A DNA stretch of 64,000 nt from a virus: the IMG/VR virus record IMGVR_UViG_3300009443_000004, positions 1 to 64,000 of that record, one strand, 5' to 3'. This document shows, piece after piece, positions 38,447-44,798 of the stretch (within the stretch, counting starts at the first letter, position 1; each line of letters begins with the position of its first letter). The notes under the pieces are model-generated. The model saw only the letters and a list, made by a program, of their open reading frames with translations. It made no database searches and was not told the DNA's origin. Both the position numbers and the translations under genes were made by a program.

Positions 38447-38637
38447 TAGTCTGTAATATTAGTAGTCCACATATTCCCATAAGGCATAGGTGTATGCACT
38501 TCCTGTTCAGGTACATGAACGTTATAGATTATTGTTTTAGCAGGCTCCAACAATGTTATTGCTTCTTCTGCAGTTATTTGTTCTTCAGCTAGTAGTTCAC
38601 CTACTATTTGAGCTTTAGTTAGTTTGTCCATTTTCAA
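38446..38637 (-). CDS. Small protein, unknown (63 aa)
   Basis: Starts MKMDKLTKAQIVGELLAEEQ, a short helical hairpin (LLAEEQITAEEAITLLEP) followed by a flexible tail. The helical part resembles small SHOCT-like or UBA-like hairpins, only by eye. It overlaps the upstream gene by 23 bases and the nuclease by one. Confidence 0.55.
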   Translation of the reverse strand: MKMDKLTKAQIVGELLAEEQITAEEAITLLEPAKTIIYNVHVPEQEVHTPMPYGNMWTTNITD

Positions 38638-38944
38638 TTTGTTTATTAATTAATTCTTCTTGCTCTTCTGATGTTATTGCATGCCATTTTCCCTTTGGAC
38701 AATCAGAAGATAATGATCTTACTTTAAATGCTAAACTACACCCACAATCTGAACAACAAGGTTGTGTTCCAGGTGCCATACATTTATCACCTCCTGCGTC
38801 AAATAAAATACAATTTAAACATGTCTGGAATCTTTTATCAGCTATTGCTTCAATATGCTCTTTCTTAAATATATTGTTTTTAATACCTTCTGCAATTTTA
38901 TCTGCATTTTTAAAAACATCTAAATACTTTTTCCAGTTAGCCAT
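38615..38944 (-). CDS. Cysteine-rich zinc-binding phage protein (109 aa)
   Basis: The centre carries CLNCILFDAGGDKC, PCCSDCGC and DCPKGKW, giving eight to nine cysteines, enough for two Zn sites. The N-terminal helix (WKKYLDVFKNADKIAEGIKN) is basic. This family is widespread in Bacteroidota phages near packaging genes, as I recall; role unknown, DNA or protein binding likely. Confidence 0.65.
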   Translation of the reverse strand: MANWKKYLDVFKNADKIAEGIKNNIFKKEHIEAIADKRFQTCLNCILFDAGGDKCMAPGTQPCCSDCGCSLAFKVRSLSSDCPKGKWHAITSEEQEELINKQIENGQTN

Positions 38945-39293
38945 TTTTTTTAAAATTTTCTTTTTTTAGCATATCATCATGGATTTGTTTCATTGCACTT
39001 TCCATCTGCTCAATATTGGTTTTTATATCCTCACTTTTTGCATAACCATTGTAAGTTCTTTTAGCAATATTACCTAATAGACTTTTATTCTTTTTTATTG
39101 CCTTGTTTAACTTAGATTTTCTTAACTCAAATGTTCCTAATCCCTCTACATAAACTCTTGGGAAACTTAAATCAGAAAGTTTTCTTCTTAACTTTGCATA
39201 ATAAAAAGTTATAAAATCTTCTACTACTTGAGGATGTACTTCAACTTCCTCAGCTATATTCTTTCTAAACTCCTTGTGTGACTTGGGATGCAT
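38937..39293 (-). CDS. HU/IHF-like DNA-binding protein (118 aa)
   Basis: The HU/IHF pattern is clear: N-terminal helices (IAEEVEVHPQVVEDFITFYY), then LSDLSFPRVYVEGLGTFELR, where VYVEGLGTF equals the VxIxGFGTF strand of HU. The DNA-clasping arm seems shortened, with a basic helical C-terminus instead. IHF-like subunits are a hallmark of crAss-like genomes. It probably bends or packages phage DNA. It overlaps the previous gene by 29 bases. Confidence 0.75.
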   Translation of the reverse strand: MHPKSHKEFRKNIAEEVEVHPQVVEDFITFYYAKLRRKLSDLSFPRVYVEGLGTFELRKSKLNKAIKKNKSLLGNIAKRTYNGYAKSEDIKTNIEQMESAMKQIHDDMLKKENFKKNG

Positions 39294-39645
39294 TGCCTAA
39301 AATTTTATAATCAAGTAATACTAATCCTTCTGTCTGAATATTAATAGCTGGTTTAATGGTAATTGTTTTTTTATTATTCCCTTTTTTACTAAGCAAACCT
39401 TTTCTTTCTGCCTTTGTTATTGCATTTCTAGCAGACTGAGGACTCTTAAAAATATTCATATTAACTAATGTTAAACAAAACTTAGTTAATTCAATACTTG
39501 GAGTTTTAGATAGTTCACATAAAAACTTTAAATCAGAATTAGTTACTAATATATCATTAAAGAAACAATAAGTAAGTATCTGATACTTTATTGATTCATC
39601 AATATTAACTTTTAATTTTAAATCTACTTTTTTTACTATTGCCAT
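39265..39645 (-). CDS. Possible winged-helix protein (126 aa)
   Basis: Helical N-terminal half, then SPQSARNAITKAERKGLLSK followed by a beta pair (NNKKTITIKPAINI), an arrangement like a winged helix-turn-helix (recognition helix plus wing). It overlaps the HU-like gene by 29 bases, so the two may act together on DNA. I would not exclude a structural role. Confidence 0.55.
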   Translation of the reverse strand: MAIVKKVDLKLKVNIDESIKYQILTYCFFNDILVTNSDLKFLCELSKTPSIELTKFCLTLVNMNIFKSPQSARNAITKAERKGLLSKKGNNKKTITIKPAINIQTEGLVLLDYKILGNASQVTQGV

Positions 39646-39646
39646 T

Positions 39647-40570
39647 TTATAAACTCATTATCATATCAACCATATCTGGATGTGGATATATATCTGACTT
39701 ACCTGTTCTCACATTACCGTGAGTTAATAAACCTCTTACCTTTCCATAATATGCATCCTCTTGAAAATCAAAACCTTTAGATGGACCATATTTCTTGATA
39801 TATTGTTTTAAACCTAATCTTATATCTACACCATCTCTTTCACCTACCCACTTGATCCACTTTTCTGTGGCTTTGATTTGTTCTTCTGTGTAGTTATGCC
39901 AGTGTAGTTTATCCTTAAAATGTTCAGGTAGCTCACATACTTGTTCTTCCTGACATACTGAACCTACATATGTTTTCATTGTTTTACTATCTAAGTATCC
40001 CATGTTACATATTTCAATTCCTACTGAATGCCTGTTCATATATCCTGATCCAGTCTTACCTAAATGAAATCCTTGTGCTCCTGTAGGAAATGCTTGTACC
40101 ATGACACCATTATATTCATCATTACCATTCCTGTGATTGATACCTCCTAATACAAATTCAGTTGCAATGCGTCCCCTGCTATCTCTTCCCCAGTGATCAA
40201 TGCATCTATAAGGATTAGCATTACCTGCAGTATGATGTAAAAAGATATAATGATTACTAACGGGTCCTTCTACATATTCCCCTTTAGGTAAATAATGCTT
40301 ATGTATAATTTGATCATAAGGTGTCTCAAACATTTGACCTTGTGTATCAGTATCTTCATCTATTGCTATGGTTAACGCACTTGGTAACTGTAATAAAAGA
40401 GTCCATGTCTCTGCACCTACTATACCATCAGCAGATAAATTATGCATAAGTTGAAACCTTATAACATGTTTTTCTGTTTGTCTTCCAAATATTCCGTCAG
40501 GTTTAATTAAAAGATTTTGTTGTAATGTCTTTACTTCTTGGCCTCTATCACCTTTTTTTAGCATCTTCAT
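39647..40570 (-). CDS. Endolysin: peptidoglycan-binding domain plus N-acetylmuramoyl-L-alanine amidase (307 aa)
   Basis: Residues 1-62 are a PG_binding_1 repeat (GDRGQEVKTLQQNLLIKPDG, DGIVGAETW). Residues 105-300 are an Amidase_2 domain: LHHTAGNA (112-117) gives the first Zn ligand, HSVGIEICN the conserved core, and LTHGNVRTGKSDIYPHP (282-298) the remaining Zn and catalytic residues (H284, K291, D293). It cuts the amide bond between MurNAc and L-Ala. No signal peptide or membrane segment is seen, so it needs a holin or acts as a virion lysin. Confidence 0.92.
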   Translation of the reverse strand: MKMLKKGDRGQEVKTLQQNLLIKPDGIFGRQTEKHVIRFQLMHNLSADGIVGAETWTLLLQLPSALTIAIDEDTDTQGQMFETPYDQIIHKHYLPKGEYVEGPVSNHYIFLHHTAGNANPYRCIDHWGRDSRGRIATEFVLGGINHRNGNDEYNGVMVQAFPTGAQGFHLGKTGSGYMNRHSVGIEICNMGYLDSKTMKTYVGSVCQEEQVCELPEHFKDKLHWHNYTEEQIKATEKWIKWVGERDGVDIRLGLKQYIKKYGPSKGFDFQEDAYYGKVRGLLTHGNVRTGKSDIYPHPDMVDMIMSL

Positions 40571-40572
40571 AA

Positions 40573-40866
40573 TTACTCTGCACCTGCTGCCGCTTTTTCC
40601 ATAGCTTCTTTAAAAGCTTTCTCATCTTCACTAGCCTCTCCTGCATTATCTTGTTGTGCTGCGGTTTGTGCCATAAACATTTGAGCTTGCAGTCTTTCAG
40701 CTCTTGCTTTGTCAATAGTAGCTAATAAATCCTCATATTCTGCTTGAACAGTAAGATGTGGAATATTATCTTTATAAAACTGTGTGATTTCTTCTCTACG
40801 CTTAGTAAGTTCTTCTTTACTTAGCTGAGGATCCTTGTTAGGATCTAAATTTTTTACGTCTGCCAT
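40573..40866 (-). CDS. Small helical protein next to the endolysin (97 aa)
   Basis: Almost wholly helical and charged (YEDLLATIDKARAERLQAQM) with an acidic Ala/Glu-rich end. There is no membrane segment, so it is not an obvious holin. It lies two bases before the amidase start. Function unknown; assembly factor or lysis partner possible. Confidence 0.6.
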   Translation of the reverse strand: MADVKNLDPNKDPQLSKEELTKRREEITQFYKDNIPHLTVQAEYEDLLATIDKARAERLQAQMFMAQTAAQQDNAGEASEDEKAFKEAMEKAAAGAE

Positions 40867-40944
40867 TTTATTTGGTTTTAAAAATTAAACATATATGCAA
40901 ACATACATAAATAGTTTAACTTAAAAAAGTTTAATGGCTTTTTT

Positions 40945-41199
40945 TTATTCCGTTGGAGGAAATAACGGATTATTTTCTAGTAAAGTAATCATTTCTACTA
41001 CATCCGATTTGATATATGTTTTAAAATTGACGGCATAGTTTTCTACTGGCCAATTATCATCAGTAATAGTGTCACTGGCTGGTGTAATAAAAGGGGAACT
41101 ATTACCTACCAGTTTATAGAACGTATATATTTGAGGATCACAGCATGGATCCTGTACTTGTTTAGTAAAACCTAATTCTATTAAATCTGCTTCTGTCAT
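40945..41199 (-). CDS. Small conserved protein (84 aa)
   Basis: Starts MTEADLIELGFTKQVQDPCC. The LIELGF opening followed by a Tyr-containing strand and a C-terminal helix (DVVEMITLLENN) is a pattern I have seen in many small aquatic phage proteins of unknown role. It starts three bases after the 96-aa basic protein gene. Confidence 0.55.
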   Translation of the reverse strand: MTEADLIELGFTKQVQDPCCDPQIYTFYKLVGNSSPFITPASDTITDDNWPVENYAVNFKTYIKSDVVEMITLLENNPLFPPTE

Positions 41200-41202
41200 A
41201 AT

Positions 41203-41493
41203 CTACCATTTTACTTTGTCTGCCCAATATGCTGCACTCATTTTACCTTTAGCTATATTTTTACCATGTCTAGCTTTAAAGCTCTTACGTCTAGCCTTTT
41301 GCTTTGCTGACTCACCGGCTTTAGGCTTACCTGCTGTCTTTACACCCTGTTGACCAAATCTAATTGTCTTTACTTTATCTCCCACCTTAGCTACCACTAC
41401 GTGAGACTTCTTTGGGTGTGACGGAGTACGTTTAGGTTTATTATAACCTGATACCCCTGCTTTTGTTAGTCTACTATCTTTCTTTGCTGCCAT
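41203..41493 (-). CDS. Basic phage protein with SRLTKAG...YWADKVKW signature (96 aa)
   Basis: Very Lys-rich, with SRLTKAGVSGYNKPKRTPSH, VVAKVGDKVKTIRFGQQG and FKARHGKNIAKGKMSAAYWA. This whole-length signature is a widespread family in phages and some large viruses (a DUF, name not certain). The HxKN...AAYW end recalls small nucleic-acid-binding proteins. It overlaps the next basic gene by one base. DNA compaction or virion packaging is a guess. Confidence 0.65.
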   Translation of the reverse strand: MAAKKDSRLTKAGVSGYNKPKRTPSHPKKSHVVVAKVGDKVKTIRFGQQGVKTAGKPKAGESAKQKARRKSFKARHGKNIAKGKMSAAYWADKVKW

Positions 41494-41735
41494 TATCTTT
41501 TCTTTCCTTTATGCAATCCGTGAGATGCGTGTTGTTTACCTTTTTTAGTTGCAGCACGCTTCTTTTTATTAGCTGCAGCTAGCTTAGCCTTACCCTTTTT
41601 AGTGCTCTTTAACTTATCAATAGTTTTCTTTGGTGCATATACCTCACCTGTTTCAGAACTTTTCTTTCCTGATGCAGTTGTCCATTTCTGTTTGGTCCAT
41701 CTAGTAAGACTTTTTTGTTGTTTTGTTTTTGCCAT
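41493..41735 (-). CDS. Basic phage protein, SLTRWTKQKW type (80 aa)
   Basis: Begins MAKTKQQKSLTRWTKQKWTT and continues with SGKKSSETGEVYAPKKTIDK and a Lys/Ala-rich end (AAANKKKRAATKKGKQ). I know this L-x-x-WTKQ-x-W...SGK pattern as a small DUF (possibly DUF5872) seen in phages and giant viruses. Strong positive charge suggests DNA binding. Confidence 0.65.
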   Translation of the reverse strand: MAKTKQQKSLTRWTKQKWTTASGKKSSETGEVYAPKKTIDKLKSTKKGKAKLAAANKKKRAATKKGKQHASHGLHKGKKR

Positions 41736-41746
41736 TATCTTGCAAA

Positions 41747-41944
41747 TTACTTTTTACTTTTATATCCGCCTCCGTTTGCTTTATACCTTTTTGCAAGCAT
41801 TTGAGCTTTACGTGCTGACCACTGTCCCGGTGCTCCTCCTTTACCTCCAGCCTTGATGGAATTAAATAACCTTTTACGCATTCCCGGTTTAGTATAGTTT
41901 CCAGAACTATTTACTGTGCTTTTCTTTTTTTTCTTTACTGCCAT
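41747..41944 (-). CDS. Basic phage protein, PGQWSARKAQ type (65 aa)
   Basis: Lysine tail (MAVKKKKKSTVN) then KPGMRKRLFNSIKAGGKGGA and PGQWSARKAQMLAKRYKANG. This short domain is common in environmental phages and also found in large eukaryotic viruses. It is third in a tandem of three highly basic proteins. Function unknown. Confidence 0.65.
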   Translation of the reverse strand: MAVKKKKKSTVNSSGNYTKPGMRKRLFNSIKAGGKGGAPGQWSARKAQMLAKRYKANGGGYKSKK

Positions 41945-41946
41945 AA

Positions 41947-42267
41947 CTAATTATTTATACATTCTGGATACGCCCTATTCATTATGTCTCTAATTTTAGC
42001 ACACCTTTCATACTCTTCAATTTCTATATAGTACGCTAACATATTTTCAAATTCGGTTAGTTCAGGACCATTGTCAGGATCAAACGCCAGTACGGCCTCA
42101 TGACCCTTCTTAAACTTCTTAATCATTAACTCTTCAAATGTTATCTGATTAGTTAATACTAGAAAAGAGTTCTCATATGCTGTCTCAAGTAGTATTGCAT
42201 CTAATTGCATTTGTTCTATTTCACTCAGCCCGTGATCTTCTCCATTATTGTCATCCCATTGTCCCAT
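41947..42267 (-). CDS. Acidic protein with UVR-like helical motif, first gene of the virion block (106 aa)
   Basis: Acidic (MGQWDDNNGEDHGLSEIEQM), with a C-terminal helix pair IEIEEYERCAKIRDIM that resembles the UVR protein-interaction motif of UvrB/UvrC. It is the promoter-proximal gene of the leftward block, two bases before the first basic protein. Its acidity opposite three basic neighbours could mean it binds them. That is inference. Confidence 0.6.
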   Translation of the reverse strand: MGQWDDNNGEDHGLSEIEQMQLDAILLETAYENSFLVLTNQITFEELMIKKFKKGHEAVLAFDPDNGPELTEFENMLAYYIEIEEYERCAKIRDIMNRAYPECINN

Positions 42268-42291
42268 ATTCTATTATTTAAGTTACACTGC

Positions 42292-42310
42292 GTCTATAAG
42301 AACAATATAC
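42292..42310 (-). promoter_or_regulatory. Candidate promoter for the virion block
   Basis: Minus strand reads GTATATTGTTCTTATAGAC, close to the GTATATTAT...TATAG motif seen before other minus-strand units, about 25 bases before ATG 42267. Confidence 0.35.
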
Positions 42311-42436
42311 TAAATTCCCCCAACCTATAAAAACTTTTGACTCAGAACATAGCCCCCACCTGATTAAAAAAATTTTATATCCCCCCACCGGTCCTGGCAA
42401 AATTATGTATTTGGCATAGGTGAGACCCTATATAAA

Positions 42437-42454
42437 ACTGCTCCCCGCCTAATG
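42437..42454 (+). promoter_or_regulatory. Degenerate copy of early promoter motif
   Basis: Reads ACTGCTCCCCGCC then TAATG. The 13-base core matches 11 positions of ACTGCTCCCTTCC, but the five-base spacer is missing. It lies 64 bases before the first early gene. Confidence 0.4.
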
Positions 42455-42517
42455 TTTGTGGTTGGGTCACCCCCCGTAATTATCCACACTTAATTAATTA
42501 ACTTAATACTTTTACAA

Positions 42518-42847
42518 ATGGTTTACTTTAGAAAACTAAACATCAATGAGTCTACTGGCTCAGCAACAATCATTGTGAGCTCTGCTCCAATGTCACAGAA
42601 ACAAACTACACTTGCTGGTTTGTCTGTGGGAACAAGAACTCAAGGAAACATCTCCTTTGGTGTTCTTTCACTAATAGACCCTGAAACTAATCAGGTGATG
42701 CGTAGTGACCACCCTACAATCAAACAGCTTGGAGCTAAGTTGAATGTAGGTGATGAGCTACCTAACTTCAAACTGTCTGACCAAAAGGTTGTCAACCTAC
42801 AGACTGGTGAGGAGAATGAGAACCTCTTCTGGGTTGAACAAGCCTAG
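42518..42847 (+). CDS. Early protein A, paralogue of the 112-aa protein (109 aa)
   Basis: First plus-strand gene. It shares about 70% of residues with the product of 43404-43742 over its whole length (YFRKLNINESTGSATII, FGVLSLIDPET.QVMRSDHP, FW at the end). Mostly beta-strands, small and soluble, no catalytic motif. Codons look richer in G and C than those of its paralogue and neighbours, a sign of high expression or different origin. It has its own terminator. A strongly expressed early protein (DNA- or host-enzyme-binding) is a guess. Confidence 0.75.
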   Translation: MVYFRKLNINESTGSATIIVSSAPMSQKQTTLAGLSVGTRTQGNISFGVLSLIDPETNQVMRSDHPTIKQLGAKLNVGDELPNFKLSDQKVVNLQTGEENENLFWVEQA

Positions 42848-42856
42848 ATGAAGTAC

Positions 42857-42889
42857 AGGGGTGTGTGTAACAGCACACCTCTTTTTTTT
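42857..42889 (+). terminator. Intrinsic terminator after early protein A
   Basis: 9-bp stem AGGGGTGTG/CACACCTCT (one G-U pair), 8-base loop TGTAACAG, then eight T. Confidence 0.92.
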
Positions 42890-42921
42890 AACTAAAAGCT
42901 GGAGAGCGTACTCACTAAATT

Positions 42922-43140
42922 ATGGAAAACAGATTGTACAAAATGCATCACAAGATAAAACTACAACTTGATGCTATCTGCCAAGAGGCAGGAGATATGA
43001 ATGTAGAAGAGTTTATGAAAGTGTATGAATCACTTAAACAAAAGGCTACTAAACCTAAACTAACAGGCATTGACCGTAGATTTCAAGAAGATATGATTGA
43101 TGCAGAGTTTAGTGAGATGGATATGATGGATGAATGGTAG
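42922..43140 (+). CDS. Small helical early protein (72 aa)
   Basis: Helical, with basic N-terminal and acidic Met-rich C-terminal halves (MENRLYKMHHKIKLQLDAIC; FSEMDMMDEW). It lies between two intrinsic terminators with no motif copy directly upstream, so it may depend on read-through. Function unknown. Confidence 0.6.
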   Translation: MENRLYKMHHKIKLQLDAICQEAGDMNVEEFMKVYESLKQKATKPKLTGIDRRFQEDMIDAEFSEMDMMDEW

Positions 43141-43147
43141 TAAATAA

Positions 43148-43175
43148 AGGTGTGTGTAAAAGCACATCTTTTTTT
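43148..43175 (+). terminator. Intrinsic terminator after the 72-aa gene
   Basis: 7-bp stem AGGTGTG/CACATCT (one G-U pair) with loop TGTAAAAG, then seven T. Stem and loop resemble the terminator at 42857. Confidence 0.88.
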
Positions 43176-43180
43176 AAACA

Positions 43181-43202
43181 ACTGCTCCCTTCCCATAATA
43201 TG
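43181..43202 (+). promoter_or_regulatory. Early promoter motif copy driving the structured RNA
   Basis: ACTGCTCCCTTCC-CATAA-TATG. It lies between the terminator of the previous gene and the structured RNA, whose closing stem starts at the final G of TATG. This fixes the likely transcription start near TATG. Confidence 0.7.
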
Positions 43203-43297
43203 TACTGGGAATGCATCCTGGGGAAGCAAGGCCTGCGGAGGCTACTGCTTAATACACCTACCAGAGGAGGTTCTACGGATGCACCAGTACTTTTTTT
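43200..43297 (+). ncRNA. Candidate small structured RNA with its own terminator
   Basis: Closing stem P1: GTACTGG (43202-43208) pairs with CCAGTAC (43284-43290), and after a three-base bulge TGCATCC (43212-43218) pairs with GGATGCA (43277-43283): 14 pairs, then T7 (43291-43297). Inside, P2 pairs AAGCA with TGCTT and GGCCT with AGGCT (43224-43250), capped by GCGG. P3 pairs ACCT with AGGT (43256-43271). The G/C content is far above the surroundings. No known RNA family is recognised. A 34-codon frame from ATG 43200 exists but looks incidental. Confidence 0.7.
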
Positions 43298-43346
43298 ACT
43301 TTAACTGCTACTGCTCATACAATCTTATACCATCCATATAACTTTC

Positions 43347-43368
43347 ACTGCTCCCTTCCTTTCTTATG
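43347..43368 (+). promoter_or_regulatory. Early promoter motif copy before early protein B
   Basis: ACTGCTCCCTTCC-TTTCT-TATG, ending 35 bases before ATG 43404. It lies downstream of the RNA gene's terminator. Confidence 0.7.
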
Positions 43369-43403
43369 CAAATATTTATTAATCATTAATTATAATTAAA
43401 ATT

Positions 43404-43742
43404 ATGGAAACAAATTCAGTTTATTTTAGAAAGCTCAATATCAATGAGTCAACAGGAAGTGCAACTATTATTGCATCAGATGTACCATTGATACAAAAAG
43501 CTACTACATTAGCAGGCGTTAATGTAGCAACAAGAACACAGAACAACATCACATTTGGCGTATTAAGCCTAATAGATCCAGAGACTGGACAAGTAATGCG
43601 TTCTGATCATCCAGTCATCAAACAGTTAAGTGCTAAACTTAATAGAGGTGATGAGATGAAAGGCTTCAAGCTATCTGATAATCCTGTGTTAAACCTAACA
43701 ACAGGAGAAGAATCAGGTATGTTTTGGATAGAAGCAGTGTAA
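43404..43742 (+). CDS. Early protein B, paralogue of the 109-aa protein (112 aa)
   Basis: Aligns end to end with early protein A, with three extra N-terminal residues (METNSVYFRKLNINESTGSA). Conserved blocks include TLAG, TRTQ.NI.FGVLSLIDPET and the C-terminal FW. It has a full unit of its own: motif copy, 35-base leader, gene and a strong terminator. Codons are A/T-richer than in paralogue A. Function unknown. Confidence 0.75.
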   Translation: METNSVYFRKLNINESTGSATIIASDVPLIQKATTLAGVNVATRTQNNITFGVLSLIDPETGQVMRSDHPVIKQLSAKLNRGDEMKGFKLSDNPVLNLTTGEESGMFWIEAV

Positions 43743-43765
43743 ACCTGCAGTAAAAGGTAAAAACT

Positions 43766-43808
43766 CTACAGATCTGGTGTAACAACCAGGTTTGTAGTTG
43801 TTTTTTTT
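43766..43808 (+). terminator. Very strong intrinsic terminator
   Basis: 13-bp stem CTACAGATCTGGT/ACCAGGTTTGTAG (two G-U pairs), loop GTAACA, then TTG and eight T. The loop resembles that of the terminator at 42857. Confidence 0.93.
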
Positions 43809-43909
43809 ATTTAAATGTGTATAGCATTATAAATGTGAGGTCTCATACCCACAATATACCACCTTTTACCACTATCATAACTATCATAGCACATTAATAT
43901 ATTAATATA

Positions 43910-44008
43910 GCTAACATAAGAGCATAAACATTAAATTGGGTATGGTACGGAGATTGACAATTGATTTGCAAGTCATGCGTCCACGTTTATCATCACTCTT
44001 ATGCTAGC
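43910..44008 (+). ncRNA. Inverted-repeat-bounded region, possible structured RNA
   Basis: GCTAACATAAG (43910-43920) and CTTATGCTAGC (43998-44008) pair at 10 of 11 positions. A second, perfect 7-bp pair AGCATAA/TTATGCT (43921-43927 and 43999-44005) competes with it. The 70-odd enclosed bases are G/C-richer and contain TTTGCAAG as in a tRNA anticodon loop, but no cloverleaf can be drawn. It lies in a 393-base gap without a credible gene. Confidence 0.4.
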
Positions 44009-44049
44009 TTATATTACAAGAGTAACTATTACACTCAACAATACTACAT

Positions 44050-44095
44050 GGGTAATGTCTGTCTCTTCCTCTATAGGATAATAGACATAGTACCC
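44050..44095 (+). other. Long hairpin upstream of the 63-aa gene
   Basis: GGGTA-ATGTCT (44050-44060) pairs with AGACAT-AG-TACCC (44083-44095): 11 pairs with a two-base bulge. The loop includes CTGTCTCTTCC, a loose likeness of the early motif. No T-tract follows, so it is not a plain terminator. Confidence 0.45.
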
Positions 44096-44135
44096 GGAAT
44101 CTTATTAATCAAATGTCTAAATTAAATAAACAATT

Positions 44136-44327
44136 ATGAAAATTTCATCAGTAAAGGTTTTAAGATCAGCAGCTGGATATTACATAGGTCGTACAGAGAA
44201 TGGTATGCCTTATGATAGACAGTCACGTTATCATAAAACTAAGCAAGAAGCAGAACACACATTAAAAGTAATCAAACATAACCAGGAGAGAGAATATATA
44301 TCGTATTGTAATCTCCATAATAATTAA
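44136..44327 (+). CDS. Small early protein (63 aa)
   Basis: Basic, with AAGYYIGRTENGMPYDRQSR and a C-terminal helix (KQEAEHTLKVIKHNQERE). I have seen this (A/S)AGYYIG...MPYDR(Q/E)S type in other phages as a short orphan protein. The start follows AATAAACAATT, a typical A-rich Bacteroidota leader. Function unknown. Confidence 0.65.
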   Translation: MKISSVKVLRSAAGYYIGRTENGMPYDRQSRYHKTKQEAEHTLKVIKHNQEREYISYCNLHNN

Positions 44328-44331
44328 TCTT

Positions 44332-44763
44332 ATGAAATATATATCAATATTCTTTCTCTTAGTATCTATAATGAGCTGTGAAAAAGAGCCTCTTGAAATA
44401 GTAGAGGTACAACAACCGCCTGTTGATACACTCACAGTGTATGCTGTGAATGTGGAATCATATGTATGGGATAGTGTTAATAATACTACAATCATAAATT
44501 ATAAGTATTATGCATGGGATAGCTTTGATATGCCAGTATATATGCTAGCATGGTTTGCAACAAACCCACCAACTGATACACAAAGTGATTGGTTAGAGTG
44601 GGCTATGGACACATCAAATACAAATCCGGATTACTTTATATATACTACATCAAATTACTATATGAGTCTATATGATGTATCATATTGGAATGGAGACTAT
44701 GAGTATAATCAGTTAGACTTATCAGATCTAATAATCAACGGTGATTCAATCGTACCATTATAA
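44332..44763 (+). CDS. Phage-encoded lipoprotein (143 aa)
   Basis: Signal peptide MKYISIFFLLVSIMSC with lipobox S-I-M-S|C, so Cys16 would be lipidated after cleavage by signal peptidase II. The mature part is acidic, Trp/Tyr/Thr-rich (DSFDMPVYMLAWFATNPP) and beta-like. It would sit on the outer membrane or in the periplasm. Phage lipoproteins often block receptors to stop superinfection; that role is inference. It lies four bases after the 63-aa gene. Confidence 0.75.
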   Translation: MKYISIFFLLVSIMSCEKEPLEIVEVQQPPVDTLTVYAVNVESYVWDSVNNTTIINYKYYAWDSFDMPVYMLAWFATNPPTDTQSDWLEWAMDTSNTNPDYFIYTTSNYYMSLYDVSYWNGDYEYNQLDLSDLIINGDSIVPL

Positions 44764-44798
44764 AAACAAATTAATTAATCAATAAACAATTAGAAATT

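Larger units (their letters stand above)
42268..42517. promoter_or_regulatory. Divergent control region between virion and early blocks
   Basis: 250 non-coding bases between outward-facing genes. It holds the leftward candidate promoter (42292-42310), five C-runs of 4-6 bases at 42317, 42353, 42381, 42443 and 42470 (three in the form CCCCC(C)(A)ACC), a small hairpin ATAGG/CCTAT near 42416, and a degenerate early-promoter motif (42437-42454). C-runs are rare elsewhere in this AT-rich DNA. It is the best place for regulator or initiator binding; an origin is possible but not shown. Confidence 0.7.

Noticed and set aside
39265-39293. Programmed frameshift between overlapping genes
   Set aside because: Both genes have good starts and no slippery heptamer with downstream structure is evident; a simple overlap suffices.
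42317-42386. G-quadruplex on the minus strand from the C-runs
   Set aside because: Runs are about 25-35 bases apart, too far for a usual four-tract G4.
43200-43304. 34-codon frame starting at the TATG of the motif
   Set aside because: The other motif copies open frames of only 2-7 codons, so there is no pattern of leader peptides; the RNA helices explain the sequence better.
43150-43341. 63-codon plus-strand frame over the RNA gene
   Set aside because: It overlaps a terminator, the promoter motif and the RNA helices, and its cysteine/histidine-rich product looks random.
43921-44005. tRNA gene (TTTGCAAG loop, 7-bp outer stem)
   Set aside because: Anticodon stem does not pair, no T arm, and length would be 85 without a proper variable arm.
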